Source of the DNA: Actinosynnema pretiosum
GTDB taxonomy: Bacteria > Actinomycetota > Actinomycetes > Mycobacteriales > Pseudonocardiaceae
NCBI RefSeq assembly: GCF_024171695.1
Contig: NZ_JAMTCF010000004.1
Location: 310,001 to 374,000, forward strand
DNA length: 64,000 nt
Direction: 5' to 3'
Positions 57,196 through 64,000 of the stretch are shown piece after piece; position 1 is the first letter of the stretch; the number at the start of each line of letters is the position of its first letter. The position numbers and the translations under genes were made by a program. Under the pieces are notes generated by a model that was not told the origin of the DNA, made no database searches, and was given only the letters and a program-made list of their open reading frames with translations.

Positions 57196-57930
57196 GTGAC
57201 CTTCACGCTGCTCCCCGCCGTAGACGTCGTCGACGGCCAGGCCGTCCGCCTGGTCCAGGGCGAGGCCGGTACCGAGACCGCCTACGGCACCCCGCTGGAC
57301 GCCGCGCTCGCCTGGCAGCGCGACGGCGCCGAGTGGATCCACCTGGTCGACCTGGACGCCGCCTTCGGCCGGGGCGCCAACCGCGAGCTGATCACCGAGG
57401 TCGTCGGCGAGCTGGACGTGAAGGTCGAGCTGTCCGGCGGCATCCGCGACGACGACTCGCTCGCCGCCGCGCTGGCCACCGGGTGCGCGCGGGTCAACCT
57501 CGGCACCGCCGCCCTGGAGAACCCGGAGTGGTGCGCCAAGGTCCTGGCGTCCCACGGCGAGCAGGTGGCCATCGGCCTGGACGTGCGGATCACCGAGCAC
57601 GGCCACCGCGTGGCCACCAGGGGCTGGACGATCGACGGCGGCGACCTCTGGGAGGTCCTGGAGCGCCTGGACCGCGACGGCTGCACCCGCTACGTGGTCA
57701 CCGACGTCTCCAAGGACGGCACCCTGACCGGCCCGAACACCGACCTGCTGCGCGAGGTCTGCGCCCGCACCGACGCCCCGGTCATCGCCTCCGGCGGGGT
57801 CTCCTCGGTCGCCGACCTCGTCGCGCTGTCCGAGCTGTCCCGCGACGGCGTGGAGGGCGCGATCGTCGGCAAGGCCCTCTACGCGGGCGCGTTCACCCTG
57901 CCCGAGGCGCTGAGCGCGGTCCGCGGCTGA
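57196..57930 (+). CDS. priA: PriA, bifunctional HisA/TrpF isomerase
   Basis: Actinobacterial (beta-alpha)8-barrel catalysing both ProFAR isomerisation in histidine synthesis and PRA isomerisation in tryptophan synthesis. The 244-residue product has acid/base residues D10 ([10 protein letters not shown]) and D170 ([15 protein letters not shown]), the phosphate loops ELSGGIRDD and IASGGVSS, and R18. Dual activity is inferred from phylum and from the neighbouring his and trp genes; a trpF gene is not in the window. GTG 57196 follows TAGGCT plus 7 nt. Its 3' end overlaps the opposite-strand Clp-N gene by 38 bp. Confidence 0.94.
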   Translation: MTFTLLPAVDVVDGQAVRLVQGEAGTETAYGTPLDAALAWQRDGAEWIHLVDLDAAFGRGANRELITEVVGELDVKVELSGGIRDDDSLAAALATGCARVNLGTAALENPEWCAKVLASHGEQVAIGLDVRITEHGHRVATRGWTIDGGDLWEVLERLDRDGCTRYVVTDVSKDGTLTGPNTDLLREVCARTDAPVIASGGVSSVADLVALSELSRDGVEGAIVGKALYAGAFTLPEALSAVRG

Positions 57931-58615
57931 TCGCGGCGGTGATCTCGGCGACGACGTGCCGCTCGGCCGCGTCCCGCTCGACCCCGGTCGAGTCGAGGAC
58001 GCGCGCCGCGGCGCCGTCGCCCTCGGCCAGCAGGCCCAGCAGCAGGTGCTCGGTCCCCACGAACGTGTGAGCCAGCCGGAGCGCCTCCCGCACCGCCAGC
58101 TCCAGCGCCTTCCGTGAGTTCGCGGAGAACGGCTGCGGGTCCGGCCGCTTGCGCGGCTCCTTCTCCAGCTCCACCAGCAGCGCCAGCCGGGTCGTCCCCT
58201 CGGACGCCTCCAGCCGCGCCACGGTCTTGGCCCCGAGGCCGCCGTGCTCGTCGAGCAGCCCCATCAGCAGGTGCTCGGTGCCGATCCGCTCGCTGTGCCT
58301 GGCGTGGTGCTTGGCCAGCGCGACCACCCGGCGCGCCCGGTCGGTGTACCGGTCGAACGAGGGCTTGCCCAGATCGGGTGATTCCTTGGGCACGAACCGC
58401 TTCTGCGCGGCCTGCTTGGACACCCCGATGCTCTCGCCGATCTCGGTCCACGACGCCCCGGAGCGCCGGGCCTCGTCCACGAAGTGCCCGATCAGGTGAT
58501 CACCCAGCTCGTCCAGCCGGGAGCTGAGGTCGACGGCGGCCGTGAGCCGCTCCAGCGGGGAGACGTGCCTGGTCGCGACGTCGACGATGAGGTCGGTGAG
58601 CTGCACGAGCGCCAT
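57893..58615 (-). CDS. HTH protein with Clp N-terminal (ClpA/ClpC-type) repeat domain
   Basis: Probable transcription regulator of 240 residues. An N-terminal helix-turn-helix (about 45-75: [23 protein letters not shown]) precedes a double Clp-N domain (about 80-230: [25 protein letters not shown] and [24 protein letters not shown]), as found at the head of ClpC ATPases where adapters and substrates bind. No ATPase follows. Such a protein could sense Clp substrates or compete with ClpC. ATG 58615 follows TAGGGT plus 6 nt and lies inside a 27-bp palindrome, pointing to autoregulation. Confidence 0.88.
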   Translation of the reverse strand: MALVQLTDLIVDVATRHVSPLERLTAAVDLSSRLDELGDHLIGHFVDEARRSGASWTEIGESIGVSKQAAQKRFVPKESPDLGKPSFDRYTDRARRVVALAKHHARHSERIGTEHLLMGLLDEHGGLGAKTVARLEASEGTTRLALLVELEKEPRKRPDPQPFSANSRKALELAVREALRLAHTFVGTEHLLLGLLAEGDGAAARVLDSTGVERDAAERHVVAEITAAISRGPRSAPRAG

Positions 58616-58663
58616 GCGTCAACCCTAGGTTGACGCATGGCGCGTCGTCAACCTCAGGTTGAC
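58613..58663 (-). promoter_or_regulatory. Paired GTCAACC-N3-GGTTGAC operators over the Clp-N regulator promoter
   Basis: Box 1 is a perfect 27-bp palindrome (58613-58639; CATGCGTCAACC-CTA-GGTTGACGCATG) covering the start codon and the -10 TAGGGT. Box 2 is GTCAACC-TCA-GGTTGAC (58647-58663), which supplies the -35 TTGACG. The -35/-10 spacer is 18 bp and the box centres are 29 bp apart. The layout is that of a dimeric repressor blocking its own promoter. Box 2 also covers the last codons of the PPOX gene. Confidence 0.82.
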
Positions 58664-59022
58664 AGCGTGATCTTGATGCCTACCGTGCCCTTCTTGCCCC
58701 GGCGGAGCTTGCTCCCCAGGATCGTCAACCGTCCGATGACGCCGTACTTGCGGATGATCCGGTCCCGGACGCGGTCCGTCTCGGCGGTGTCCACCAGCTC
58801 CGCCCTGGCCGGGACGGACTCGCCCAGCGGCTTGCCGCGCACGTCGCACGGCCCCACCAGCACGTCCCCGCTCCGCCGGATGCGCTTGACCTTCCCGGAC
58901 TCGGCGACGGTCCACACGAACGCGGTGTCCCCCTCGCCCGCGAACCAGACCGGTGTGGGGACCCCGTTGCCGTTCTTGCGGAAGGTGGTCAGGAGGAGGT
59001 ACTTGCCCTCGGCTAGGTCCAT
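58654..59022 (-). CDS. PPOX-class F420/FMN-dependent split-barrel protein
   Basis: Split-beta-barrel flavin or F420 cofactor protein of 122 residues: YLLLTTFRKNGNGVPTPVWFAGEGDTAFVWT opens the domain, with GKVKRIRRSGDVLVGPCDVRG as cofactor-phosphate region. Members of this class reduce quinones or other small molecules with F420H2 or FMN in actinobacteria; the substrate is unknown. ATG 59022 follows TACGGT plus 6 nt (leaderless). It lies upstream of, and on the same strand as, the Clp-N regulator. Confidence 0.87.
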   Translation of the reverse strand: MDLAEGKYLLLTTFRKNGNGVPTPVWFAGEGDTAFVWTVAESGKVKRIRRSGDVLVGPCDVRGKPLGESVPARAELVDTAETDRVRDRIIRKYGVIGRLTILGSKLRRGKKGTVGIKITLST

Positions 59023-59070
59023 GGGAAAACCGTACGGGGATCACGGGGGTCCGCAGGCAAGATGGGCCAC

Positions 59071-59148
59071 GTGGACGAGCGCAAGCGGCAGGAACTGGAG
59101 CGCGTGCTGCGGATCAGCGCCGAGCTGAACCGGAGGCTGGCGAGATGA
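59071..59148 (+). CDS. 25-residue ORF coupled to the Doc-like toxin, candidate mini-antitoxin
   Basis: GTG 59071 follows CAAGAT plus 7 nt, the leaderless layout used by many genes here; ATG 59062 would add three residues. The frame encodes a charged, probably helical peptide ([20 protein letters not shown]...) and its TGA overlaps the ATG of the Doc-like gene (ATGA). Position and coupling are those of an antitoxin, but it is far shorter than Phd-type antitoxins and lacks a visible (S/T)xxxE(G/N) Fic-inhibitor motif. It could be a truncated antitoxin or simply a leader. Confidence 0.45.
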   Translation: MDERKRQELERVLRISAELNRRLAR

Positions 59149-59534
59149 CCGGCGCCCCCGAGGCCCTGACCCCCGACGAGCTGCTGGAGATCGCCGAGGC
59201 GCTGGTCGGCGCGCGGCCCCCGGTCCGCTCGGTCGAGCTGCTGGAGTCCGCCGCCGCCCGCCCCGCCACGACCGTGCTCGGCGAGCACGCCTACCCGGAC
59301 ACCTGGGCCAAGGCCGCCGCGCTGATGGAGTCGCTGGGCCGCAACCACCCCCTGGTCGACGGCAACAAGCGGCTGTGCTGGAACGCCGCCTGGGTGTTCC
59401 TCGGCGTCAACGGCCACCCGCTGGCCGAGGACCTGGACGTGGACGCCGCCGAGGAGTTCGTGCACGCCGTCGTCACCGGGCGGCTGACCACCGGCGGCAT
59501 CGCCGACGGCCTGCGCCGCTTCGCGAGCCGCTGA
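59145..59534 (+). CDS. Doc/Fic-family protein, probable toxin
   Basis: Fic-fold protein of 129 residues, the size of Doc toxins, which phosphorylate EF-Tu. The active-site loop is HPLVDGNKR (68-76), matching the HxFx(D/E)GNKR-type motif except Leu for Phe, with the preceding [13 protein letters not shown] helix and the following [13 protein letters not shown] helix typical of death-on-curing proteins. ATG 59145 overlaps a tiny upstream frame by 4 bp. It lies between the PPOX gene and hisF. Confidence 0.87.
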   Translation: MTGAPEALTPDELLEIAEALVGARPPVRSVELLESAAARPATTVLGEHAYPDTWAKAAALMESLGRNHPLVDGNKRLCWNAAWVFLGVNGHPLAEDLDVDAAEEFVHAVVTGRLTTGGIADGLRRFASR

Positions 59535-59602
59535 CCCCGGCGGGCGCGCGCCCCGCGTGCCGCCCGCCGGACCCGCCCGCCCGGCCCCGTAGGCTCGACC
59601 GC

Positions 59603-60376
59603 ATGTCAGTAGCGGTGCGCGTCATCCCCTGCCTCGATGTGGACCGGGGCAGGGTGGTCAAGGGCGTCAACTTCACCAACCTCGTCGACGCGGGCGACCC
59701 CGTCGAACTCGCCAAGCTCTACGACGCCGAGGGCGCCGACGAGCTGACGTTCCTGGACGTCACCGCCTCCTCCGGCGACCGCGAGACCACCTACGACGTG
59801 GTCCGCCGCACCGCCGAGCAGGTCTTCATCCCGCTCACCGTCGGCGGCGGCGTGCGCGCCCCCGAGGACGTCGACAGGCTGCTGCGCTCCGGCGCGGACA
59901 AGGTCAGCGTGAACACCGCCGCCATCGCCCGCCCCGAGCTGCTCGGCGAGCTGTCCCGCCGCTTCGGCGCCCAGTGCGTCGTGCTGTCGGTCGACGCCCG
60001 CCGCGTCCCCGAGGGCGAGGCCCCCACCGCCAGCGGCTTCGAGGTCACCACGCACGGCGGTCGCCGGGGCACCGGCGTCGACGCCGTCGAGTGGGCCGAG
60101 CGCGGCCAGGAGCTGGGCGTCGGCGAGATCCTGCTCAACTCCATGGACGCCGACGGCACCAAGGCCGGGTTCGACCTGGAGCTGATCCGCCGGGTGCGCG
60201 CCGTCGTGGACGTGCCGCTGATCGCCAGCGGGGGAGCGGGGGAGCCGGGGCACTTCCCGCCCGCCGTCGCCGAGGGCGCGGACGCGGTGCTCGCCGCCAG
60301 CGTCTTCCACTTCCGCGAGCTGAGCATCGCCCAGGTCAAGGGCTCGCTGCGCGACGCCGGGGTGGAGGTCCGCTGA
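59603..60376 (+). CDS. hisF: Imidazole glycerol phosphate synthase cyclase subunit
   Basis: Barrel enzyme forming imidazole glycerol phosphate and AICAR with ammonia from HisH. The 257-residue product has [16 protein letters not shown] with catalytic Asp12, [23 protein letters not shown], the second Asp in VLSVDARR, and [15 protein letters not shown] 59603 follows TAGGCT plus 7 nt (leaderless). The stop overlaps the next gene (TGATG). Confidence 0.98.
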   Translation: MSVAVRVIPCLDVDRGRVVKGVNFTNLVDAGDPVELAKLYDAEGADELTFLDVTASSGDRETTYDVVRRTAEQVFIPLTVGGGVRAPEDVDRLLRSGADKVSVNTAAIARPELLGELSRRFGAQCVVLSVDARRVPEGEAPTASGFEVTTHGGRRGTGVDAVEWAERGQELGVGEILLNSMDADGTKAGFDLELIRRVRAVVDVPLIASGGAGEPGHFPPAVAEGADAVLAASVFHFRELSIAQVKGSLRDAGVEVR

Positions 60377-60738
60377 TGCCCACCACCACCGAGGTCCGCC
60401 TCGCGATCATGCTCGGCGGCGGCAGCGCCGTCGCGTTCGTCCTGGTCGCCGCCCTCCAGCTGCTGGTCGACCCCGCCAGCGCCTCGCTCGTGCTGCCCGT
60501 CGCGGTGGCCGTCATCGAGCTGGGCGTCGTCGCGGGCCTGTGGAAGGGGGTCCGCCCGGCCAGGATCGGCGGCATGGCCGTGTTCCTGCTGTTCGGGCTG
60601 GTCCACCTGCTCGTCGTGCTCGGCCCCACCCCGGTCTGGGTGCGCCTGGCCAGCGCGGTGATCGCCGCCGCGCACGTGTTCGTCGCCGTCCTGCTCAACA
60701 CGCGCCCCGCGCGCGACCACTTCTCCGGAGCCAGCTGA
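60376..60738 (+). CDS. Four-helix membrane protein between hisF and hisI
   Basis: Unknown function. The 120-residue product has four hydrophobic segments (about 8-30, 36-55, 65-83, 88-108) and no charged motif apart from [10 protein letters not shown] between the second and third. Start and stop each overlap neighbours by one base (TGATG with hisF and with hisI), so it is firmly co-translated with histidine genes. Confidence 0.8.
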   Translation: MPTTTEVRLAIMLGGGSAVAFVLVAALQLLVDPASASLVLPVAVAVIELGVVAGLWKGVRPARIGGMAVFLLFGLVHLLVVLGPTPVWVRLASAVIAAAHVFVAVLLNTRPARDHFSGAS

Positions 60739-61097
60739 TGCTCGACCCCGCCATCGCCGCCAAGCTCAAGCGCAACGCGGACGGGCTGGTGTGCGCCGTC
60801 GCCCAGCAGCGCGGCACCGGTGAGGTGCTGATGGTCGCCTGGATGGACGACGAGGCGCTGCACCTGACCCTCACCACCGGCACCGCCACCTACTTCTCGC
60901 GCAGCCGGGGCAGGCTGTGGGTCAAGGGCGAGACCTCCGGGCACACCCAGCGCGTGCACGACGTGCGGCTGGACTGCGACGGGGACACCGTGCTGCTGAC
61001 CGTGGACCAGACCGGCGCTGCCTGCCACACCGGCGATCACACCTGCTTCGACGCGACCTCGCTGATGTCGCCGGAGCCGATGTCGCCGGACAGGTAG
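60738..61097 (+). CDS. hisI: Phosphoribosyl-AMP cyclohydrolase
   Basis: Zinc/magnesium enzyme opening the purine ring of PR-AMP, third step of histidine synthesis; monofunctional, without HisE domain. The 119-residue product has [35 protein letters not shown] and [27 protein letters not shown] with the zinc Cys residues. Its 3' end overlaps the 3' end of the opposite-strand TetR gene by 61 bp. Confidence 0.97.
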   Translation: MLDPAIAAKLKRNADGLVCAVAQQRGTGEVLMVAWMDDEALHLTLTTGTATYFSRSRGRLWVKGETSGHTQRVHDVRLDCDGDTVLLTVDQTGAACHTGDHTCFDATSLMSPEPMSPDR

Positions 61098-61684
61098 CGC
61101 TGGAGCGTCGGCCCGACCGCCGAGACCAGCTCCTCGGGGTCGGCCGACGCCAGCGGCTCGAACTCCAGCACGTACCGCGCCATGCCCAGCCCGACCATCT
61201 GCGAGGCGCACAGCGTGGCGCGCAGCTCGGGCCGGTCCACGTCGAACCCCCGCATCACCTGGCCCAGCACGGTCTTGATGAACAGGTCGTGCAGTGCGCC
61301 GGTGACCTGCTCGTGCCCGGCGACGCTGCGCACCAGCGCGGAGAACGCGCCGCCGCCGGTGGCGTCCCACACCCCGAGGAACGTGCGCACCATGCGCTCG
61401 CCCAGCAGCTCGGGCGGGCCCTGGGCGATCCGGCGGACGATCTCCACCGGGTCGACGGGCAGCTGCAGCACGGCCTTGGCGAACAGCGCCTGCTTGCCGC
61501 CGAACCAGTGGTTGACCATCGCGGCGTCCACGCCCGCGCGCGCCGCGATGGCCCGCACCGTCGCGCCCTCGTAACCGCGCTCGACGAACACCTCGCGCGC
61601 CGCCTGGAGCAGCGCGCCCCTGGTGTCCTCGCCACCCGCGCGCCGCCCCCGGCGCTTCGGCTCACCGCCGTCCACCGCAACCAC
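61037..61684 (-). CDS. TetR-family transcriptional regulator
   Basis: One-component repressor of 215 residues. The HTH is at about 22-66 ([48 protein letters not shown]). The ligand domain includes [31 protein letters not shown], as in the TetR_C_17 (former DUF1956-like) subgroup. GTG 61684 is used; GTG 61675 is possible. Divergent from trpE, with an imperfect palindrome between them, so control of itself and perhaps of trpE is possible. Confidence 0.88.
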   Translation of the reverse strand: MVAVDGGEPKRRGRRAGGEDTRGALLQAAREVFVERGYEGATVRAIAARAGVDAAMVNHWFGGKQALFAKAVLQLPVDPVEIVRRIAQGPPELLGERMVRTFLGVWDATGGGAFSALVRSVAGHEQVTGALHDLFIKTVLGQVMRGFDVDRPELRATLCASQMVGLGMARYVLEFEPLASADPEELVSAVGPTLQRYLSGDIGSGDISEVASKQV

Positions 61685-61732
61685 CGCGCGACCGCCTCAC
61701 CGCTCCGCCCGGCCCACCGGGGCCCGGACGTG

Positions 61733-61750
61733 TTTCAACGTCGGGTGAAA
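61733..61750. promoter_or_regulatory. Candidate TetR operator between tetR and trpE
   Basis: Imperfect palindrome TTTCAACGTCGGGTGAAA, with outer TTTCA/TGAAA arms, in the 118-bp divergent gap. The trpE -10-like GACAAT (61791-61796) lies 40 bp downstream. Proposed from position and symmetry only. Confidence 0.4.
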
Positions 61751-61802
61751 TGGTCGCACCCCGGCTGCCCGGCCCGCGAGCCGGACCGGGGACAATGGCG
61801 GC

Positions 61803-63344
61803 ATGGTGAGCGTCATCGGTGCGGGCGTCGGGCTCGGCGAGGTCAGTCCCACCCGCGAGGAGTTCCGCGAACTCGCCGCGCAGCGCAGGGTCGTCCCTGT
61901 CGTGCGCAGGCTCCTCGCGGACGCGGAGACCCCCGTCGGCCTCTACCGGAAGCTGGCCGCCGACCGGCCGGGCACGTTCCTGTTCGAGTCGGCGGAGAAC
62001 GGCCGCTCCTGGTCGCGCTGGTCGTTCGTCGGCGCCCGGTGCGCGGGCGCGCTCACCGCGACCGGCGGCGAGGCGTACTGGACCGGCCAGCACCCGGTCG
62101 GCCTGCCCGAGGGCGGCGACCCGCTGGCCGCGCTGCGCGAGACCATCGAGGTGCTGCGCACCGACCCGCTGCCCGGCCTGCCCCCGCTGACCGGCGGCAT
62201 GGTCGGCTACATCGGCTACGACGCGGTGCGCCGCCTGGAGCGGCTGCCCTCGCTCGCCGAGGACGACCTGAAGGTCCCCGAGCTGGTCATGCTGCTCGCC
62301 ACCGACCTCGCCGCGCTCGACCACCACGAGGGCACCGTCACGCTGATCGCCAACGCGATCAACTGGGACGACACCCCGGAGCGGGTCGACGCGGCCTACG
62401 ACGACGCGGTGCGCAGGCTCGACGTGATGACCGAGGACCTGCACAACCCGGCGCCCGCCACGACCGCCGTGTTCTCCCGGCCCAAGCCGGAGTTCACCCG
62501 CAGGCGCTCCTCCGCCGAGCACCAGGCCGTGGTGGAGAGGGCGAAGGCGGCGATCCGGGAGGGCGAGGCCTTCCAGGTGGTGCTGTCGCAGCGGTTCGAG
62601 ATGGCGACCACCGCCGACCCGCTGGACGTCTACCGGGTGCTGCGCACCTCCAACCCCAGCCCGTACATGTACCTGCTGCGGCTGGACGAGTTCGACATCG
62701 TCGGGTGCAGCCCCGAGTCGCTGGTCACGGTCCGGGACGGCAAGGCCACCACGCACCCGATCGCGGGCACCCGGTGGCGCGGCGCGGACCCGGAGGAGGA
62801 CGCGTTCCTGGAGAAGGACCTGCTCTCCGACGACAAGGAGCGCGCCGAGCACCTGATGCTCGTCGACCTGGGCCGCAACGACCTTGGCCGGGTGTGCAAG
62901 CCGGGCTCGGTCACCGTCGTGGACTTCTTCAAGGTCGAGCGGTACAGCCACGTCATGCACATCGTGTCCACGGTCAGCGGCGAGCTGGCCGAGGGCCGCA
63001 CGGCGTTCGACGCGGTCGCCGCGTGCTTCCCGGCGGGCACCCTGTCCGGCGCGCCGAAGCCGCGCGCGATGGAGCTGATCGAGGAGCTGGAGCCGACCAG
63101 GCGCGGCCTGTACGGCGGCGTCGTGGGCTACCTGGACTTCGCGGGCGACGCGGACACCGCGATCGCGATCCGCACCGCGCTGATCCGCGACGGGGTCGCG
63201 TACGTGCAGGCGGGCGGCGGCATCGTGGCCGACTCGGACCCGGTGGCTGAGGACAACGAGTGCCTGAACAAGGCGGGCGCGGTCCTGGCCGCGATCGCGA
63301 CGGCGCAGACCATGGCCCCCGCCGTGGAACCGACCCGTGTCTGA
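61803..63344 (+). CDS. trpE: Anthranilate synthase component I
   Basis: Chorismate to anthranilate, first step of tryptophan synthesis, with a TrpG partner not in the window. The 513-residue product has the N-terminal TrpE domain with [21 protein letters not shown] (Trp-feedback region), and the chorismate-binding domain with [14 protein letters not shown] [50 protein letters not shown] and [21 protein letters not shown] 61803 follows GACAAT plus 6 nt, so the transcript may be leaderless and no classic attenuator leader is visible. The stop overlaps the next gene by 8 bp. Confidence 0.98.
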   Translation: MVSVIGAGVGLGEVSPTREEFRELAAQRRVVPVVRRLLADAETPVGLYRKLAADRPGTFLFESAENGRSWSRWSFVGARCAGALTATGGEAYWTGQHPVGLPEGGDPLAALRETIEVLRTDPLPGLPPLTGGMVGYIGYDAVRRLERLPSLAEDDLKVPELVMLLATDLAALDHHEGTVTLIANAINWDDTPERVDAAYDDAVRRLDVMTEDLHNPAPATTAVFSRPKPEFTRRRSSAEHQAVVERAKAAIREGEAFQVVLSQRFEMATTADPLDVYRVLRTSNPSPYMYLLRLDEFDIVGCSPESLVTVRDGKATTHPIAGTRWRGADPEEDAFLEKDLLSDDKERAEHLMLVDLGRNDLGRVCKPGSVTVVDFFKVERYSHVMHIVSTVSGELAEGRTAFDAVAACFPAGTLSGAPKPRAMELIEELEPTRRGLYGGVVGYLDFAGDADTAIAIRTALIRDGVAYVQAGGGIVADSDPVAEDNECLNKAGAVLAAIATAQTMAPAVEPTRV

Positions 63345-64000
63345 GGGCGGCGACACAGCGCGGGACGGCGCCGGGCGGGACGGCGCCGGGCGGGACGGTG
63401 CGGCGGGCGCGGACGCGGCGGGGGAGCGGGTGACCCCCGCAGGCATCCCGACCGTGTGCCCGAGCCCCGATTCGGCGATCCTTCCGACCTCCGACCCGAC
63501 TGCCGACCCGGCCGACGCCCGGCTCGTCGCTTCGGTCGCCGATTCGGCCACTGCCTCGGCCGCCGACCCGGCCGACGCCCGGCCGACCGCCTCGGTCGCC
63601 GATTCGGCCACTGCCCCGGCTACCGACCCGGCCGACGCCCGGCCAGCTGCCTCCGCTGCTGACCAGGTCGCCGACCTGTCGGGTGCCCGGCCAGTTGCTT
63701 CGGCCGCTGACCCGGTCGCCGATCAGGCCGACGTCCCCGCCGCCGACACCGCCTCCTCGCCCCCGCCACGTCCCGGACGGCGCGAGCAGCGGCTCGTCCT
63801 CGGCCTGCTCCTGCTCGCCGCGCTCGTCCTCTGGGGCTCCTCGGCGCTCGACTGGGGCGGCGCCGAGCCGCAGTGGCCGGTCCCGCTCGCCCTGCTCGCC
63901 GGGGCGGGTGTCGCGGCGGTGCTGGCCCTCGGCGGCGTCGTGCGGCGCGCGCTCGGGGCGGTGCTCGCGGTGGTCGGCCTGCTGGCCGTCGTGGTCGGCG
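63337..64000 (+). CDS. Trp-biosynthesis-associated membrane protein, 3' end cut by the window
   Basis: GTG 63337 overlaps the trpE stop and the frame stays open to the window end (221 residues seen). Residues 1-145 are hydrophilic, opening with three RDGAG repeats and then a 20-residue repeat ([17 protein letters not shown]...). The membrane part begins near 150 with [25 protein letters not shown] and continues with two more hydrophobic segments. The LALWG-S-L-W pattern and position after trpE match the actinobacterial trp-region conserved membrane protein family. The long repetitive head is unusual. Function unknown. Confidence 0.82.
   Translation, partial: MSEGGDTARDGAGRDGAGRDGAAGADAAGERVTPAGIPTVCPSPDSAILPTSDPTADPADARLVASVADSATASAADPADARPTASVADSATAPATDPADARPAASAADQVADLSGARPVASAADPVADQADVPAADTASSPPPRPGRREQRLVLGLLLLAALVLWGSSALDWGGAEPQWPVPLALLAGAGVAAVLALGGVVRRALGAVLAVVGLLAVVVG
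63505..63684 (+). repeat. 60-bp in-frame tandem repeat in the trp-region membrane protein gene
   Basis: GACCCGGCCGACGCCCGG recurs at 63505, 63565 and 63625, an exact 60-bp period (20 codons), with the intervening GTCGCCGATTCGGCCACTGC also repeated. A decayed fourth unit follows. Unit number can change without frameshift. Confidence 0.88.

Noticed and set aside
61685-61802. Trp attenuator or leader peptide before trpE
   Set aside because: No Trp-codon run and the -10 is 6 nt before the start codon, leaving no room for a leader.

Overview
The window reads as a chromosome segment of a very GC-rich actinomycete. The division/cell-wall order ftsW-murG-murC-ftsQ-ftsZ-pgeF-yggS-sepF-yggT-wag31, a T-box before ileS, a SAM-IV riboswitch, bioB-bsaP, PriA instead of separate HisA/TrpF, F420/PPOX-type and mycoredoxin-like proteins and frequent GTG starts all fit Actinobacteria. 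Gene order overall resembles the corresponding loci of Mycobacterium (ileS, lspA-rluD, dnaE1, bioA...bioD-bioB, nadABC, hisDCB-hisH-priA-hisF-hisI, trpE), and protein character suggests Pseudonocardiaceae (Actinosynnema/Saccharothrix-like); the genus is an inference. No rRNA, tRNA, IS element, prophage or CRISPR array was seen.

Layout. 1-11.3 kb: dcw cluster (peptidoglycan lipid-II synthesis, divisome and polar growth). It is interrupted between ftsW and murG by about 1.3 kb of non-coding DNA holding an array of about 20 copies of a 13-bp palindrome (GAACGGTCCGTTC type) and then an 87-nt poly-C run. 11.3-30.2 kb: housekeeping genes ileS, lspA, rluD and dnaE with accessory genes between them: a GNAT, a zinc-finger/TetR regulator with a 42-bp tandem repeat, a K+/H+ antiporter, a SAM-IV-controlled cysteine-desulfurase-like enzyme, a Bcr/CflA MFS pump and a winged-helix protein. 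30.2-44 kb: cofactor block, biotin (bioA, bioD, bioB, bsaP; no bioF) and NAD (NrtR-like regulator, nadA, nadB, nadC), with a DUF1445/MFS operon under a probable GntR operator. 44-50 kb: PRC-barrel protein, nitrilase-fold amidase, an oligopeptide-binding lipoprotein coupled to a second class-V aminotransferase, and a secreted M14 carboxypeptidase. 50-64 kb: histidine and tryptophan genes in blocks separated by opposite-strand regulators (SoxR-KptA, PPOX/Clp-N regulator, TetR), a split transketolase, and a Doc-like toxin with a tiny upstream ORF.

Recurring themes. (i) At least 17 genes have a -10-like hexamer (mostly TANNNT) 6-8 nt before the start codon and no Shine-Dalgarno site, indicating leaderless transcripts. 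(ii) Short tandem repeats have expanded at many places, both between genes and in linkers of coding regions. (iii) Several divergent promoters carry perfect palindromes placed on the promoter elements, best seen for the Clp-N/HTH protein (paired GTCAACC-N3-GGTTGAC boxes on the -35 and -10) and SoxR. The ftsW-murG palindrome array is the strongest candidate for an undescribed element.
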